DNA from: Plantago major
Taxonomy: Eukaryota; Streptophyta; Magnoliopsida; Lamiales; Plantaginaceae
Length of the DNA: 64,000 nucleotides
Reading direction: 5' to 3'
Assembly: GCA_026545765.1 (NCBI GenBank)
Contig: CM048839.1
Span: forward strand, 15,500,566-15,564,565
How positions within the stretch are numbered: the stretch's first letter is position 1; the number at the start of each line of letters is the position of its first letter. The translations under genes were made by a program, and so were the position numbers. Positions 10,349 through 21,963 of this stretch are shown one piece after another. The notes beneath the pieces were generated by a model. It was not told where the DNA came from. It searched no databases and saw only the letters and a list, made by a program, of their open reading frames with translations.

Positions 10349-13148
10349 ATGTCCGGGAGCGATAGTCAAAACGTTCGCGCGGTGCGGGATTACCAGGATG
10401 GAGTAGGTTTGGGCGATGAGTCCGTGGATCTGAGCATGTCCGTAGGAGACTTTCTTGTGGACGTCCTTTCTTCCAGAGATTCCGACGCTAGGCACGGAAC
10501 CCACGAAACAGATAACCCCCCGACAGACAGGCTAGTGATCGAAGGCGGTGTTGATGAGGCGAGAACGTTGGTCCAATCTCGGACTATAGGCGGTGTGGGA
10601 GGGCCTATAGATCCGAATGCGCTTCAACTCGAACGGGCAGGCGACAGCGAGCATGAGGCTGATGACGTGGAGATGTTCGAGGACGGAGTGGAGGACCGTG
10701 TTCAGGTAGAAGCAGGTCCGTCCAAGCCAAGCACGTCCGGAAGACCCGAAGGTGTCCTCGAGGACGAAGAAGATGGTGAGGAAGAGGAAGGTGAGGGCGA
10801 GGAGGAAGAAGAAGAAGGATCTCCTGTCACTCGTCCCTCTAGACGATCCAGTCGGCGGATTGCATTACATCCCGCTGCGCCCGTTCAGTCCAATCTTCAA
10901 ATAATCGAGGGTCGTGCGAAGTCGCCGAGTAAAGTTTCCGCGTCCTGCGTCCGCTGTTACCATAGTGGATCGATTTGGAGAATTAAACGCGGACGGGCTG
11001 CTTCCTACGTGTCCGTCCAGGGTTAGGGCGGAGGACATCCCCGAGTGGAGGCGGAAGTGGGAGATCCCTGATTCCGTCGAAATCATGATTCCCGAGCCTG
11101 GTCACGCCTTTTACAATCCGCCCGCCGGGTATATGTGCGTGCATGAGGTAGCCTTCTCCTGCGGATGGAAAATTCCCATTGCCACAGAGCTGAAAAACAT
11201 CCTGAACCATATTGGTATAGGTCCGAGTCAGGTTATCCCCAAGTCCCTGGGTAACCTTATTTGCTTTGTAGTCTTTTGCAAGAAGAAAGGGCAGCCTGTA
11301 AACTTCGAGAATTTTAGGCAGCTATTCCATGTCTCGTTCAGTCCGGGGAATCCACTATTCTACACTTTCATGAATAGGAAGCCCTACAACTTTATCTCGG
11401 ACTCCATCTCGTCATTGGGGTCAAAGTGGTGGGACAAGTACGTTTTCGTACGCATGGCCCTGAGACCAGGAGAGTCCGAGAGGCAGCGAGAACAGTGGGG
11501 GCTGCCCACAAAGTTTCTGAGGGAGAGCATCCCGGACTGGCGCCCTCTTCCAAAGAATGTGGCTCCGTGGGTGGCGGCCATCCACAAGAAGTATGACCCG
11601 CCTACTTACCCGTTTCACGGATTGATCTGCCAGCCACTTCCCTACCTTTGCGGACTAACCGGTGAGGTAGAAGTGGGAGGGAAGACGGACTTCAGTAAGG
11701 ACTCGCTGACTGGAGACTTAGACATTTTCCCTCCTTTTCATAATACCTTATTTTGTTCACAAGTGTCCGCAATTCCGATAATTTTTCTTTAGCTCGTCTG
11801 TTTCTAACGCCCTTGGTTTATTGTGCAGCTCACTGGTTTGACTACATCATGTCAACTCTTGGAGAGAAGAAGAGGTTGCAGAGGGAACAACAGGCCCTTG
11901 AAGTCGCAGCTGGTCAGAGGACCAAGATAATCAATACTTCCGCGGTCCGCCATGTCGAGATCCAAAACGTCATTGTGTTTGCCGAAGAGGAAAGGCGGAG
12001 CAAGGCCGGTGAAGACTCCCAGGCCTTGGCGGTGCCTGATAAGGGTAAGGCTCCTGCTACGCGGAGTGCCACTGCCAACACTCGAGCTCCACCCCGAGAT
12101 GTCTTTATGCGGGACACCATTGTCTCGGGACGAAAGAGGGCGGCAAGCTCGGAAGCTCCTGCTGCAACGAAGAGGCAGCAGTTGTCCGCTGTCCTTCCTG
12201 TGGACCAAGCCGCTCTGGACAAGGAGTACGAGCGTGCTTGCGGACTCCCAGAAATGGAGCGTGTCGGAGGGTTGGATGCTCTGTATCAGCGGGTAAATAA
12301 TCTGTCCTTAATTTACTTGCTTTGTTCTTAATGTGACACAAATATAACTTGTATCTACTCGGATGTTTCCCCAGCTTGGGTGCTTCATCAAGGCCATGCA
12401 GTGGAAGGCTAGTGAACGGGCCACCATCGAAGAGGACCTTCACAAGGCTGTGGCCACATCCGCGGATGAGGCGGAAAAAAAGTGAAGCAGCTGGAGATGA
12501 GGTTGAAGGAGGAAGAGGTGAGGGTCCATAAGTTGAAGACCAGCTGGGAGAAGGTCAAGGCGGAACTCGACCACCAGGAGAGGTTAAATCGACAAGGCGT
12601 CTGCTTTCCGGATTTTAAGAATTTCTGGTGGAGGCCTCCGATATGTCCGTCTTTACTGGCCGTGACTTCTTGAATTTCGCTTTTCAAGTTTCGACGGCGG
12701 ACAAGTCGGATGCCGCCATTTGGATGGGTTTGTGTCCGCGATCGGACAGCTGCAGTCCAAGGGACTGCTTCCACCAGACTTTGACTGGAAGGCGGAGGGA
12801 TTAATCCCTTCTGCGGATGCGAATGGTGTCGAAGTGCCCGTCGATAGCGTCTCGGACGAGCAGTTGGCTGCGTGTGAGTTCGTGGAACTGGTCACCAATG
12901 AAGGTGAGATTGAGATCCAGAACGGCGGGCCTTTCCTTCCGAGGTTCGTCCCGGAAGCTCTTCTGAAAGTGGGCCTTGTACCCTTTGATGATTATCGAGC
13001 CTTCCTACAAAAGTGGTTTGCCCTTCCTGTCCGCGTTCTCGATCTTCCCGCTGATTTCGACTTGTTCGCCCACGCTCAAGCTCTTGCTGCGGAAGCCACC
13101 AATCGGCTCGAAGCTGAGGAGGCTGGTCCAAGCCAGACTGGGGTCTGA
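10349..13148 (+). CDS. Antisense accessory gene of Tat element 1, 'putative gypsy-type transposon' protein (fossil)
   Basis: This lies on the strand opposite gag-pol. Coding blocks in order are an acidic, low-complexity N-terminus with Glu runs (10349-10890), a conserved domain containing VHEVAFSCGWKIPIA, GIGPSQVIPKSLGNLICF and FRQLFHVSFSPGNPLFYTF (11050-11700), a basic/alanine-rich linker (11850-12290), a short Lys/Glu coiled-coil stretch (about 12410-12590), and a C-terminal domain with DGFVSAIGQLQSKGLLP (12723-13148). Between blocks are intron-like gaps with GT/AG edges near 11694-11829 and 12293-12374, also present in element 2. The domain resembles the Transposase_28 group reported in gypsy-like plant elements. 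The name notwithstanding, no transposase activity is established. The copy is broken. Confidence 0.65.
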
Positions 13149-13576
13149 AGAGAAGTCCGGGGTATGCCCCGTTAGAAATTTCAGTATCGGCTTTTTCTGT
13201 TGTATTTGCATCTTTTGATAACTCGGATTATCTTTCAAATTCATGACAACATTCCGTATTTTATCCGATGATACGAACTTCTTATGCTTCCGAGCGTTTA
13301 CTTGCCCTCTTCTTCGTTCCTTCCTTTATCTGTCGTGCACAAGCTGAGTTATTGTAAATTACCCATCTCTTAAGCGCACGGATCGTTGGAGATGGTATCT
13401 GATGTAGAAATCAGACTATCATCTTTTCGATACCCGGACGGTTCGTCCCTTGGGATGCGAGATTCTTCTAGGAGGAGGAAGGTGAAAAAGTGGAATAGTC
13501 ATTATGACTACGTCTTTTCATCTTCTTAGTCGTCGGATGATTGACAGATGTCAAAATCTGAAAGACTTATTGCCAC

Positions 13577-13584
13577 TATAAATA
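13577..13584 (+). promoter_or_regulatory. Antisense TATA box 2, element 1
   Basis: TATAAATA about 63 bp upstream of the ATG at 13647. The same arrangement is found in element 2 (TATA on the minus strand at 32466-32473, ATG at 32369). The gap of about 430 bp between the stop of the first antisense gene (13148) and this box suggests a separate transcription unit. Confidence 0.6.
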
Positions 13585-13646
13585 AGGGTGTGGTAATTCT
13601 CCCTTTTTCACTGTTGTACTTTCCCTCATTCTCTCCAGTCTTGATA

Positions 13647-13943
13647 ATGTCGGAATCGAGCGATGATGAGTACGGTCACTGGGTGAATTGTGCGTGCGGA
13701 AACATGCATCCGCCCATCTATCCGGGAAGGGGAACTTGGCGTGTTCCGATCGTCCTGGATTATGAAGGTGAGCCCCCTCAATGTCCAGGAATAGCCAGGA
13801 GACTGGCTGAAGAGGAGCGTGGGCGGACGCTGAAGCTGATTCGCAGGAGAATTCGGATGCAAGACAGAAGCTCGCCAGCCTGTATGTGGCTCAGAATCCC
13901 AAGGTTCAACTTCTGGGCAATGGTGATGTTCAAGGCGGGGTAG
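13647..13943 (+). CDS. Small antisense ORF with HWVNCACGNMHPPIY motif, element 1 (fossil)
   Basis: The start MSESSDDEYG at 13647 is chosen because element 2's homologue also begins MSES and because the TATA box is 63 bp upstream. Visible parts are an acidic N-terminus, then GHWVNCACGNMHPPIYPGRG, PIVLDYEGEPPQCP, and a basic, charged EEERGRTLKLIRRRIRM helix. The partner at 31962-32369 keeps the Cys-Ala-Cys-Gly-Asn-Met-His core and the charged helix. I do not recognise the family. A small metal-binding or nucleic-acid-binding protein is possible but is inference. Confidence 0.5.
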   Translation: MSESSDDEYGHWVNCACGNMHPPIYPGRGTWRVPIVLDYEGEPPQCPGIARRLAEEERGRTLKLIRRRIRMQDRSSPACMWLRIPRFNFWAMVMFKAG

Positions 13944-14269
13944 GCCCCGTGGTAGCATGTAACTCTTTCTTTGGCTTTTGTCGGACTGTAATATTTGTAC
14001 GTAGATGTTCGAATAATTTTTTATATAATTCGAACTATTTTCCCTCGAGTGGAACCTCCGTCTTTTCCTTCTTGCAGACCTCGTTGGCTAAAACTGATGA
14101 ATATTTTTTGTAAAGAATGGCTAAAAAACTCGGACGTAGTTGATGGGCCTATTTGGGCTTGACTGGATAAATCCGTCTGGCCCAACACTGTTCAACCCAA
14201 ATGGATAGTTTAAGCCCATTGTCGACGTCGAAGTTCTGACGTGTCGGACGCACATTGGTTCGCCACTTC

Positions 14270-14277
14270 TATAAATA
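14270..14277 (+). promoter_or_regulatory. Antisense TATA box 3, element 1
   Basis: TATAAATA preceded by several GGGCC/GGCCCA/GGGCTT motifs (14145-14220), a GTCGACGTC block and an ATTGG (reverse CCAAT). The whole promoter-like block recurs on the minus strand of element 2 with TATA at 31637-31644. No convincing long ORF follows; a hairpin does (14362-14441). Confidence 0.55.
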
Positions 14278-14361
14278 CTGCGGAACTCTCTTGGCCTCGC
14301 CGTAAATCCAACTTCCACTTTCCCAATCTACTCAAAAGCAAAAAGACGGTTTCTTGAATAG

Positions 14362-14441
14362 TTTTCCCCTCTTGACTCCCGTCCACTCTCAAATCGGCAT
14401 TTATCCTGAGTTTGAGAGTGGAGTGGGTCTAGAGGGGAAAA
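14362..14441 (+). repeat. Conserved long hairpin downstream of antisense TATA 3, element 1
   Basis: The left arm starts TTTTCCCCTCT and continues to CCACTCTCAAA; the right arm runs TTTGAGAGTGGA to AGAGGGGAAAA. About 30 pairs form with few mismatches around a loop of about 17 nt. It begins about 85 nt after the TATA box, so a transcript from that box would contain it. Element 2 has the equivalent at 31416-31495. Confidence 0.8.
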
Positions 14442-15125
14442 TCATTGGAGATCAGTCACCGAAAAGCATAGATCTCAGTTTGAATGTATATCTGCTCGTT
14501 TCCTCTACTTTCTTCCAACCCTACTTTAGTGGTTCAAATCTCTCTTACATTGGAAATGGTTTCTGAATTTCAAGAGAGTTTGAATGTCTAAAGCCGGTGA
14601 GGCGGAAATCTCTTTCTGTCTGCACTTTGTTTTCCCCGGATACCAGACTTGCCTTCCATGTTTCGGTGGTATCCCGATGGATTCCGGCATGCTTAATCGT
14701 TTTCTTGTGTGCAGGTAGATTGAGTTCCTGGTTTCCGCGGAAGCCGGGCCCTTCCGCTTTGACCCGGAGGAAGCTTTTTCTTACGGGGAAGGATCTTTGT
14801 TGGGAGATGACGTATCCCCAGAAGCATTTTCTGCCTTTTTCCCGTAGTGTTCAGATATCGATCCGTGATTGCAAATAGTACAGACTATATTAAGTGTAAT
14901 TCGTCTAGGTGCGAACGAAATCTCTTGCTTTCTTTGTAGCTAATCGAACATTAGAAATCGAAAGATAGAGGTTGTATTGATTTGTCGGAAATTCAATTAC
15001 AACTTGGGGGCGCGATGGCCAATGACAAAAGGATCAAAAAGGAAACAGAACTGACGGAGTTCCATGTAACAGATGGTTGATATTGAAATGATCAATCAAC
15101 ATGACGGAGCTCCGCGCAATTTTCT

Positions 15126-18100
15126 TCAAGCATAGAACTTCTGGAGGTTTCTAGCATTCCACGGACGCCTGAGGAGACGTCCGTTCTCATCTTCTAACAC
15201 ATAACTGCCATTTACTTTGGCCCCAACAATCTTGTAGGGTCCTTCCCACTTGGGCTTGAGTTTTCCAACATTCCTCAAGATGTCGGCCCGTCGGAGCACT
15301 AGGTCCCCGACTTGCAAGTTTGCCGCATGAACGTTCCTGTTGTAGGCTCGGGCGGCGGTTGCCTGATACCTAAGGATGTTCGCCAGTGCATCAGACCTTT
15401 TCTGTTCAAACATGTCCAGCTCGAATATCCGAGCTTCTCGGTTCGCCTTGTCTTCAAACTCTTGGATTCTCAAAGTTTCAACAGCAACCTCGGATGGTAT
15501 GACTGCCTCTGAACCGTACACCAAAGAGAAAGGAGTTTCTTGGGTCGCAGTCAATGCATGGTGCGATGCGCCCATAGACGCCTTCCGTGTCGTCGCCGAC
15601 TTTCTTGCAAGGTTCTCAATCGCTTTTCGAGGATTTTTACTATTGTTTTGTTTGTGGACTCAGCCTGTCCATTGGCTTGCGGGTATCCCACAGATGTAAA
15701 TCGTTGCTCGATTTTGAAGGACGCCAGCCATTCCTTCAGCCTATGTCCTGAGAACTGGGCACCATTGTCCGAGACGAGAATCCTGGGCAGGCCAAAGCGA
15801 CAGATGATATTCTTCCAGATAAAGGTTCGTACTCGACTCTCTGTAATGGTCGCGACAGCCTCGGCTTCTACCCATATGGTAAAGTACTCCACAGCCACAA
15901 TGAGAAACTTCTTCATTGGTACCCTAGGAAATGGTCCGACAATGTCGATACCAATCGATCGACGGACACGCTATGATTGTGGAATCATAGGGTTCGTGGG
16001 CGATGTGGGATGTTTGCGTAGTATTGGCAATCCCGACATCTCCGGCGTGGTCCATGAGTCTTTACCGATGGTGGGCCAATAATAGCCTTGTCGTATGATT
16101 TTACGGCGAGGTCCTCCCGGAATGACTCCCACAACTTCCGTTGTGTATCTCTTCAAGCACGATGCAGTGCTTCTTGAGGTTCAAGCATCTCGGTGGGTCC
16201 GGAAAAAGATCTTTGTATAGATCATCGCCAAAGATAAAATACTGTTTGCTCCTTAAGACACTCCTTGATTCCTTCGGATCGGTAGAGATCCGTCCTTGAG
16301 GTAGTTAAGAATCGGTCATCGGTTCCTCCCCATGTCGAGTATCATGATCACGAATCGGAACTCATGACGGATGAGTCAGTGATGGTGAGTAGAATTACTC
16401 TCCTTGTGTCCAAAGCCACTGTAGCAGATGCGTATTTTGCCAAGGCGTCGGCTCTTTCGTTCCAAACTCTGTCAAACTTTTCCAGGGTGAATTCCTCGAA
16501 GTGGCTGGCCTCATTCTTGAGTAGCTCAAGATACTTGATCATTGAAGGACCCTTCGTGGCAAAATTTCCTGAAAATTGGGCTTGGACAAGCTGTGAGTCC
16601 GTGTAAGCTTTGACCTTCCGGGCTTGGAGAGACTTGGCCGCAAATTTCATTAAGAGCGCTTCATACTCCGCCTCATTATTTGTAACTTTGAAGTCCAAGG
16701 AAACCGCATAGTCGAGTTCCGCGCCCCGCGGGCTCCTAAGGTAGATTCCAATCCCTCCCACTCTTCCAGTGGAAGAACCATCGACTTCCAATGTCCAAAT
16801 ATCAGAAGGATGTTCCTTGATTTGGAGGTCTCCTGCGAGCTGCTGCAGTTCTGTTCTTGGTTCATTCCCGCCAGTGATTTTCGTTCGAACTGGGTTCTTG
16901 CTGTCCGAACTGGGGTCTCAGGGATCATCAGCAAGTAGAAACATTTGGTTGACCCGAGTTTCCTCCTCTGATGAAGAGAGGGGTCGATTGAGGAACTGGG
17001 CTTCCTCAAAGTTTTCTGGGTTAAACTTTGGAGAGGCTGGATTTCGGACTGCATGTTTGGTGATTAAGCACTCGAACACTGGCTTGTCAGGGACTTTCTC
17101 CGAATCTTTTTCTGGGTAATCCGCCAAGAAGTCGGCGAGGACTTGAGCCTTTTTGGCTGACGGAGCCTGGTAGCAAATGTCGTATTCGCTGAGCTCGATC
17201 GCCCACTTAGAGAGTCGTCCAGATTGGTCGGGCTTTCCTAGGACCTGTTTCAAAGGTTCCGTAGTTAGTACCACTATTTTGTGAGATTTGAAGTAAGGTT
17301 TTAACCGTCTGGCGGTGTAAACCAAAGCGTATGCGAGTCTCTCGATCTTCACATATCTTGTCTCCGCCCCAGCCAGGGCTTTGCTAAGATAGTAGATCGG
17401 CAAATGCTCGTTAGCTTGAATCCGTATTAGGACGGAACTCATTGCCTCTTCCGTAATTGCTAGGTAGAGGTAGAGTGGTTCTCCCTCGACGGGCTTGGAG
17501 AGCAGTGGAGGGGAATGGAGGTATTCTTTCAATTTTTCGAAAGCCTCAGAACATTCCGCGGTCCACACAAAGTTCTCTCCTTTCCGGAGGGTTTTGAAGA
17601 ACGGAAGATTTTTCTCGGCTGACCGGGAAATAAAACGGCTTAAGGACATGAGACTTCCTATGAGCCGCTGTACCTCATTGAGGGTTTTCGGATGTGGTAG
17701 ATCTAGGATCGCCTTGATTTTCTCAGGATTGGCGCTGATTCCCCTTTCCGTGACCATGTATCCGAGAAATTTTCCTCCCTTCACTCCGAAAGTGCATTTT
17801 TCCGGATTCAGTTTCATCCCATACTTCCGCAGGATGGAAAAGCAATTGTTGAGATGCTCGATATGCTCTTCCTCAGTCTTACTTTTAACGAGCATGTCGT
17901 CCACGTAAACTTCCATCGTCTTTCCGATCTCATCCTTGAACATTTGATTTACGATCATTTGGTAGGTGGCTCCCGCGTTCTTCAGTCCGAATGGCATCAC
18001 CTTGAAACAGTAAACTCCTCCTGCCGCGAAGAAGGCCGTTTTCTTAACGTCCTCCCTGGCCATCCAAATTTGATAGAAGCCTTGGTATGCGTCTATGAAG

Positions 18101-19094
18101 CTTCAAGACAAGCACCGAGGTAGAGTCAACCATTGATCTATCCGTGGCAATGGATACGGATCCTGGGGCAAAATTTATTCAACCTTGTGAAGTCGTACAT
18201 CCGCCATTTGCTGGCGATTTTTCGACCGTAACGACGCGTTGCAAACCCAAATGGAGTAGCGGACTTCCTCGATGTGTCCCCGCTTTAGAGTCGATCGACT
18301 TGGCGGATATGATTGCATCCTTGATGGGGCCAAAGTCTTTCCTTTTCTGTCGGATGTATTTGACCGAAGGATCCATGTTCAGACGGTGAACTGTAACCCG
18401 TGGGTCGATCCCCTTCAGGTCATCGGTACTCCAGGCGAACACATCGTTGTTCTCTCGGAGACAAGCGACGAGCTTCATTCTATACGCATTCATTTCGTCC
18501 CGATCCTTGTTTTCTTCGAGATCGCCAAAGAATAATTTCGATCTCTCTAAGGGTCTCACGGGGCTCGATTCGCGTTGTTCTAGGAAATTTTTCCTTCTGG
18601 CTTCCTATTCCGACTTGTGAGTCCTCCTTCCTGGGTGGGAGGACAAGAGGCGTCGGAGTCATTGTGATCACAAGACGGGCGCAGACGCCTTCTTGTGGAC
18701 ATGATATAACATTCCCACGCTTCTCGACATTACCGAGCTCTTGTCCGACTCCAAAGGCCGTTGGGAACTTCATCTGTTGTGGAGAGTAGATGAAAACTGA
18801 ACTGGTTGAGACTCAGGCGTCAAGATGGCCTCAGAGTCGAAAGTTTGTTCGACCACCACAAAGCGGACTTTCAGGTCACCCTTTGCGGAAAGGTACCGAG
18901 AGACATGTAACATGATACTTTCGAGGGTGACAGTTCCTCCTCCGAATCCTAATATGGAGGTGTGCACTCGCCATATCGGACTCTACCCAATTCCATCCGA
19001 TCCAAAGGTCCTTTAGAGATGATGTTCGAGGAGCTTCGGTGTCAACCAAGATCTTATTCACTCGGTAGGTTGCAATGGTCAAGGAGTCCACCAA
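15126..19094 (-). CDS. pol region of Tat element 1 (fossil)
   Basis: Minus-strand order: protease (around 19094-18770, homologous to element 2's VDTGSS region), reverse transcriptase (about 18560-17560) with MPFGLKNAGATYQ and YVDDMLVKSK, first RNase H (to about 17080), second RNase H with LEVDGSSTGRVGGIGIYL, NNEAEYEALL and DSQLVQAQF (16791-16380), and integrase including VSDNGAQFSGHRLKEWL and GYPQANGQAES (15916-15551) plus a C-terminal GDLVLRR and KLKPKWEGPYKI segment ending at 15126. The double RNase H is the Tat hallmark. The region is broken in several places. Confidence 0.88.
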
Positions 19095-19479
19095 AGGGAC
19101 ATCTGGTTTCGATGTCTCCTCCCCGCCGTAGGAGGAGGAATTTCACCGTCATCGAACGATATGGCGTTAGTGCTCGAATCGCGGACTAGCATATGCTGGT
19201 CGTTGTTTCGGAGGTTTTGCTGCGCGCCCTCATGCTTCTGCTATCTCCCCGTTGGTCCTCCCGCATAGTATTGATCACCCATTTGTATGGGCGTTTTCCA
19301 TTTCGATATCGACATATCGGTAAGAGCGTTGGTCCGATGGGGTGGATAGTTGGTCAATGAGGTGGCAAAGGCAGTGAGTGGGGCGGTGGTTCCGTCATCC
19401 TCTCCTCTCTCCTCTGCTCAGTTCTATCTTATCGCGCAGGTTTGTCCTTATAGATATGCTCCTTCAGTTTTCCATCCCT

Positions 19480-21065
19480 TATCAGGTGTTCCACTTCGCT
19501 TCACCGAATGCGATCGTCCGTTTTGTGTCCGCGACACTTGTGAAACTTGCAATAGCCTTTTGCGTTCTTACTCTTACGGCCGCCGTGAGGGGGCTTCGGC
19601 CATTGAACGTCCAGCTTCTTCTCAACAATAGTTGCCAAAATGTCGGATCTTGGTCTGTTGAGCCGGGTATAGTCCGCATATCGTCTTGGCGGACTTCTCT
19701 CCTTGTGAAAACCCCTGTCTCTTTGATCCCTTCTCGAATCAGACTTTGTCGGGCGTTGGTCTTGCTTCGCCGGATCCTTCGCTTTCTTGGAGCTGGCCCT
19801 CACTAGAACATTCCTTCTGTAATCCTCTCCGTATATTACCTCCTCACAGATGTCCTCTAAGTATTTTTCGCTCCTTACCTCTTGACTCGAGAGTTTTCTT
19901 CGGAGTTCCGAGTTGAGAGTATTAGCATACAGGTGTCGGACCCGCTCTTTAATACTGTGTGGCTCAACCCGAAGAACCTCCGTGTGAAAACGATATAGGA
20001 AAGTCCTTAGATCCTCGTGTTCTCCTCAGATAACGCCTCGCTAGATGCTCCACGGCACGCTTTTCTCTTGGATTTGCCGAATCGAGCCAAGAATTTAGAA
20101 GACAGTCGCATACGATCGTATTGATTTATTCGCAAAGAGGTGTACCAATCCATGGCATTCAAGAGAGTGGACGAAAGTGAGGGCTTTAGTGTTGTCACTC
20201 ATTCCTTTGGAATCCATCTTCTCATTGAAGGTGTTAGGTGACCCACGGACAAGCGCCCCATAGTAGTATTCCAAGTTTGGGATCACTTGGTCCAATTCGC
20301 TTTCTCTTCTCTCATGATCATCACACTGTGGATTTGCTACGGTAGTTATCCGCCGTGATCCTTTACGAGACGTCCGAGGCTTTGAACTGAGCCTCTAAAG
20401 CCTTTTTTGGACATAGATCTGCCGCCATGATCTCCCATCCTCGGATGCATGGCCACATCCGCGGGAAGGTCGTTCATGCGGGCTCTTGGAATGGTTTCCG
20501 CCACTTGATCTCTGTCCCTCGGGGGCACTGGGGGTGGGGCTTCCGGGCGTCTATCGTTCACGTCTTGATGCTCTCTCCTCACTTGGCGGCTTTCTTCCCC
20601 TCGGATCTGAGAGGCTGACGCCCGCCTGTCCAATAGATCTCGCAAATCCTCTTGGGGTCGCTGATCCCCCAATCTCTGCTCGATCGGGCGGTGTCCGTTC
20701 CTAGACATTGATGGCTCTGCCTGTGGAGGCGTAACCACTGGCGGAGTGGTTTGTTGTGGAGGAGCATTGTTGACCCGTGCACCTTGGATGATCGTTAGCG
20801 ACAAACCGCACTTCGCTCAATCCAAGGTCGTTAGTGCGACGATCGCGCCCATCGTGCATCGTGAATTGTTAGGCTTGGTGGGCCTTGAGCTCTGTCGAGA
20901 AGCTCGCCGCATCTTCTTCCGAGGAAGGACCGTTGTCGTCCCTCACTTGGATATCTTCCCTTACCGTGTCAGCCCTGCGTCCGGGATGACGCCCTCGGAC
21001 GCGCGCGGTGGTGGAGTTCTTACTTCTGTAGTACCAACTCTGGTTGTTCGTCTTGTTCTTGCCAT
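19480..21065 (-). CDS. gag region of Tat element 1 (fossil)
   Basis: The minus-strand ATG at 21065 opens a basic segment (MARTRRT-like in element 2). Later parts contain the VIPNLEYYYG and MDSKGMSDNTKALTFVHSL blocks that recur in element 2, and the C-terminal GYCKFHKCRGHKTDD, a Cys/His cluster typical of Tat gag C-termini. It lies directly downstream of the primer-binding site. Broken in several places. Confidence 0.8.
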
Positions 21066-21099
21066 TGGTTCACTTGAAACACAGATGCTTTTTGTTCGA

Positions 21100-21117
21100 T
21101 TCCCACAGACGGCGCCA
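21100..21117 (-). other. Primer-binding site of Tat element 1
   Basis: On the minus strand, TGGCGCCGTCTGTGGGAA starts four bases inside the 5' LTR. The leading TGG pairs with a tRNA 3' CCA. The identical site is found at 24687-24704 in element 2. I do not assign the tRNA. Confidence 0.8.
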
Positions 21118-21120
21118 AAA

Positions 21121-21958
21121 TGTTGAGGGATAAACCTCAAACACTAACTAACTAAACTACTACAAGCAACACGGTCTGGACCCCGCCTCCAACTTGAAGG
21201 TCCGATGGATTGCTCGTCCGAACCAAGTCACCTGAAACGACTAAGTGGGGGGTTAGAAGCTGGATGCGGATTGTCAATCCGGTAAGAGACTTTACTCAAG
21301 AGAGAGTTGGAAGCTCTCAATGTAATAATTATGAGGGAGGTTATAGTTTTTGTATTGTCTCCCACTTACCTTAAGGTCTTGGACCTAGTGCTGTATTTAT
21401 AGTTATCACATACTCATGAGGTAGCTCATGATATGATGCCAAGTGTACGATCCAGATTTGGACACCAATGCTACCTTTGGCCCATGGCCCATTAGTGGAC
21501 AGTGATCCAATACCGATGAGTGGGCCTGGGAGGGTAGTTTGGACCTTTTCCCTCTGAGAGTACTGTTCCGCCTGTTGGGTCCGTGTTAGTCCCTCGGACA
21601 GACTTGTCTGCTTGGTTGATCTGCCCTTGGGTGACTCTGGATGTCCGAGCCAAGAGTCCCACGGAAGTATCTCAGTGGTTCTGTTATACACGTCTGGTCT
21701 TAGAGTAATGGTGGCGTCCGAGGTTCTCTTGTACGGTCCATTAGGCATCTCTGTACTGACCTGGTCAGGTTTACAAGTCCTTTCCTTAGCTAGCTCGGAC
21801 TAGCTGTGGGGAAGTAGTGACTTGACGATCTTGGTCGATTCACTTTGGGCGGACCATGTGAGGTCAGACCAGTACTGAATTGGCTAGTTAAGCCGTGATG
21901 CGCTTTAGGACACGCTCTATGGCGCCCTTAACGGATTGGACATATTTCCGTATCAACA
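21121..21958 (-). repeat. 5' LTR of Tat element 1
   Basis: 838 bp with termini TGTTG...CAACA, so TG...CA with 5-bp inverted ends. It is followed by GATGG (21959-21963), matching 8219-8223. Confidence 0.92.
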
Positions 21959-21963
21959 GATGG

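Larger units (their letters stand above)
8224..21958 (-). mobile_element. Tat-lineage Ty3/gypsy retrotransposon, element 1 (broken fossil)
   Basis: Both LTRs are present (5' LTR 21121-21958, 3' LTR 8224-9063), flanked by the duplication GATGG (8219-8223 and 21959-21963). Sense order on the minus strand is LTR, primer-binding site, gag, protease, reverse transcriptase, RNase H, a second RNase H, integrase, a 5-6 kb antisense region, polypurine tract, LTR. A second RNase H after the first and a long antisense ORF region are features of the Tat clade. The element is 13.7 kb and structurally complete, but its coding frames are broken at many points (about ten). By eye the two LTRs differ at about 4-5% of sites, about 2 million years under an assumed 1.3e-8 substitutions per site per year. 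It shares its family with 23777-39559. Confidence 0.92.

Noticed and set aside
11852-12443. Minus-strand ORFs of over 100 codons
   Set aside because: They are opposite-strand shadows of the antisense accessory gene, whose plus-strand reading is conserved in element 2.
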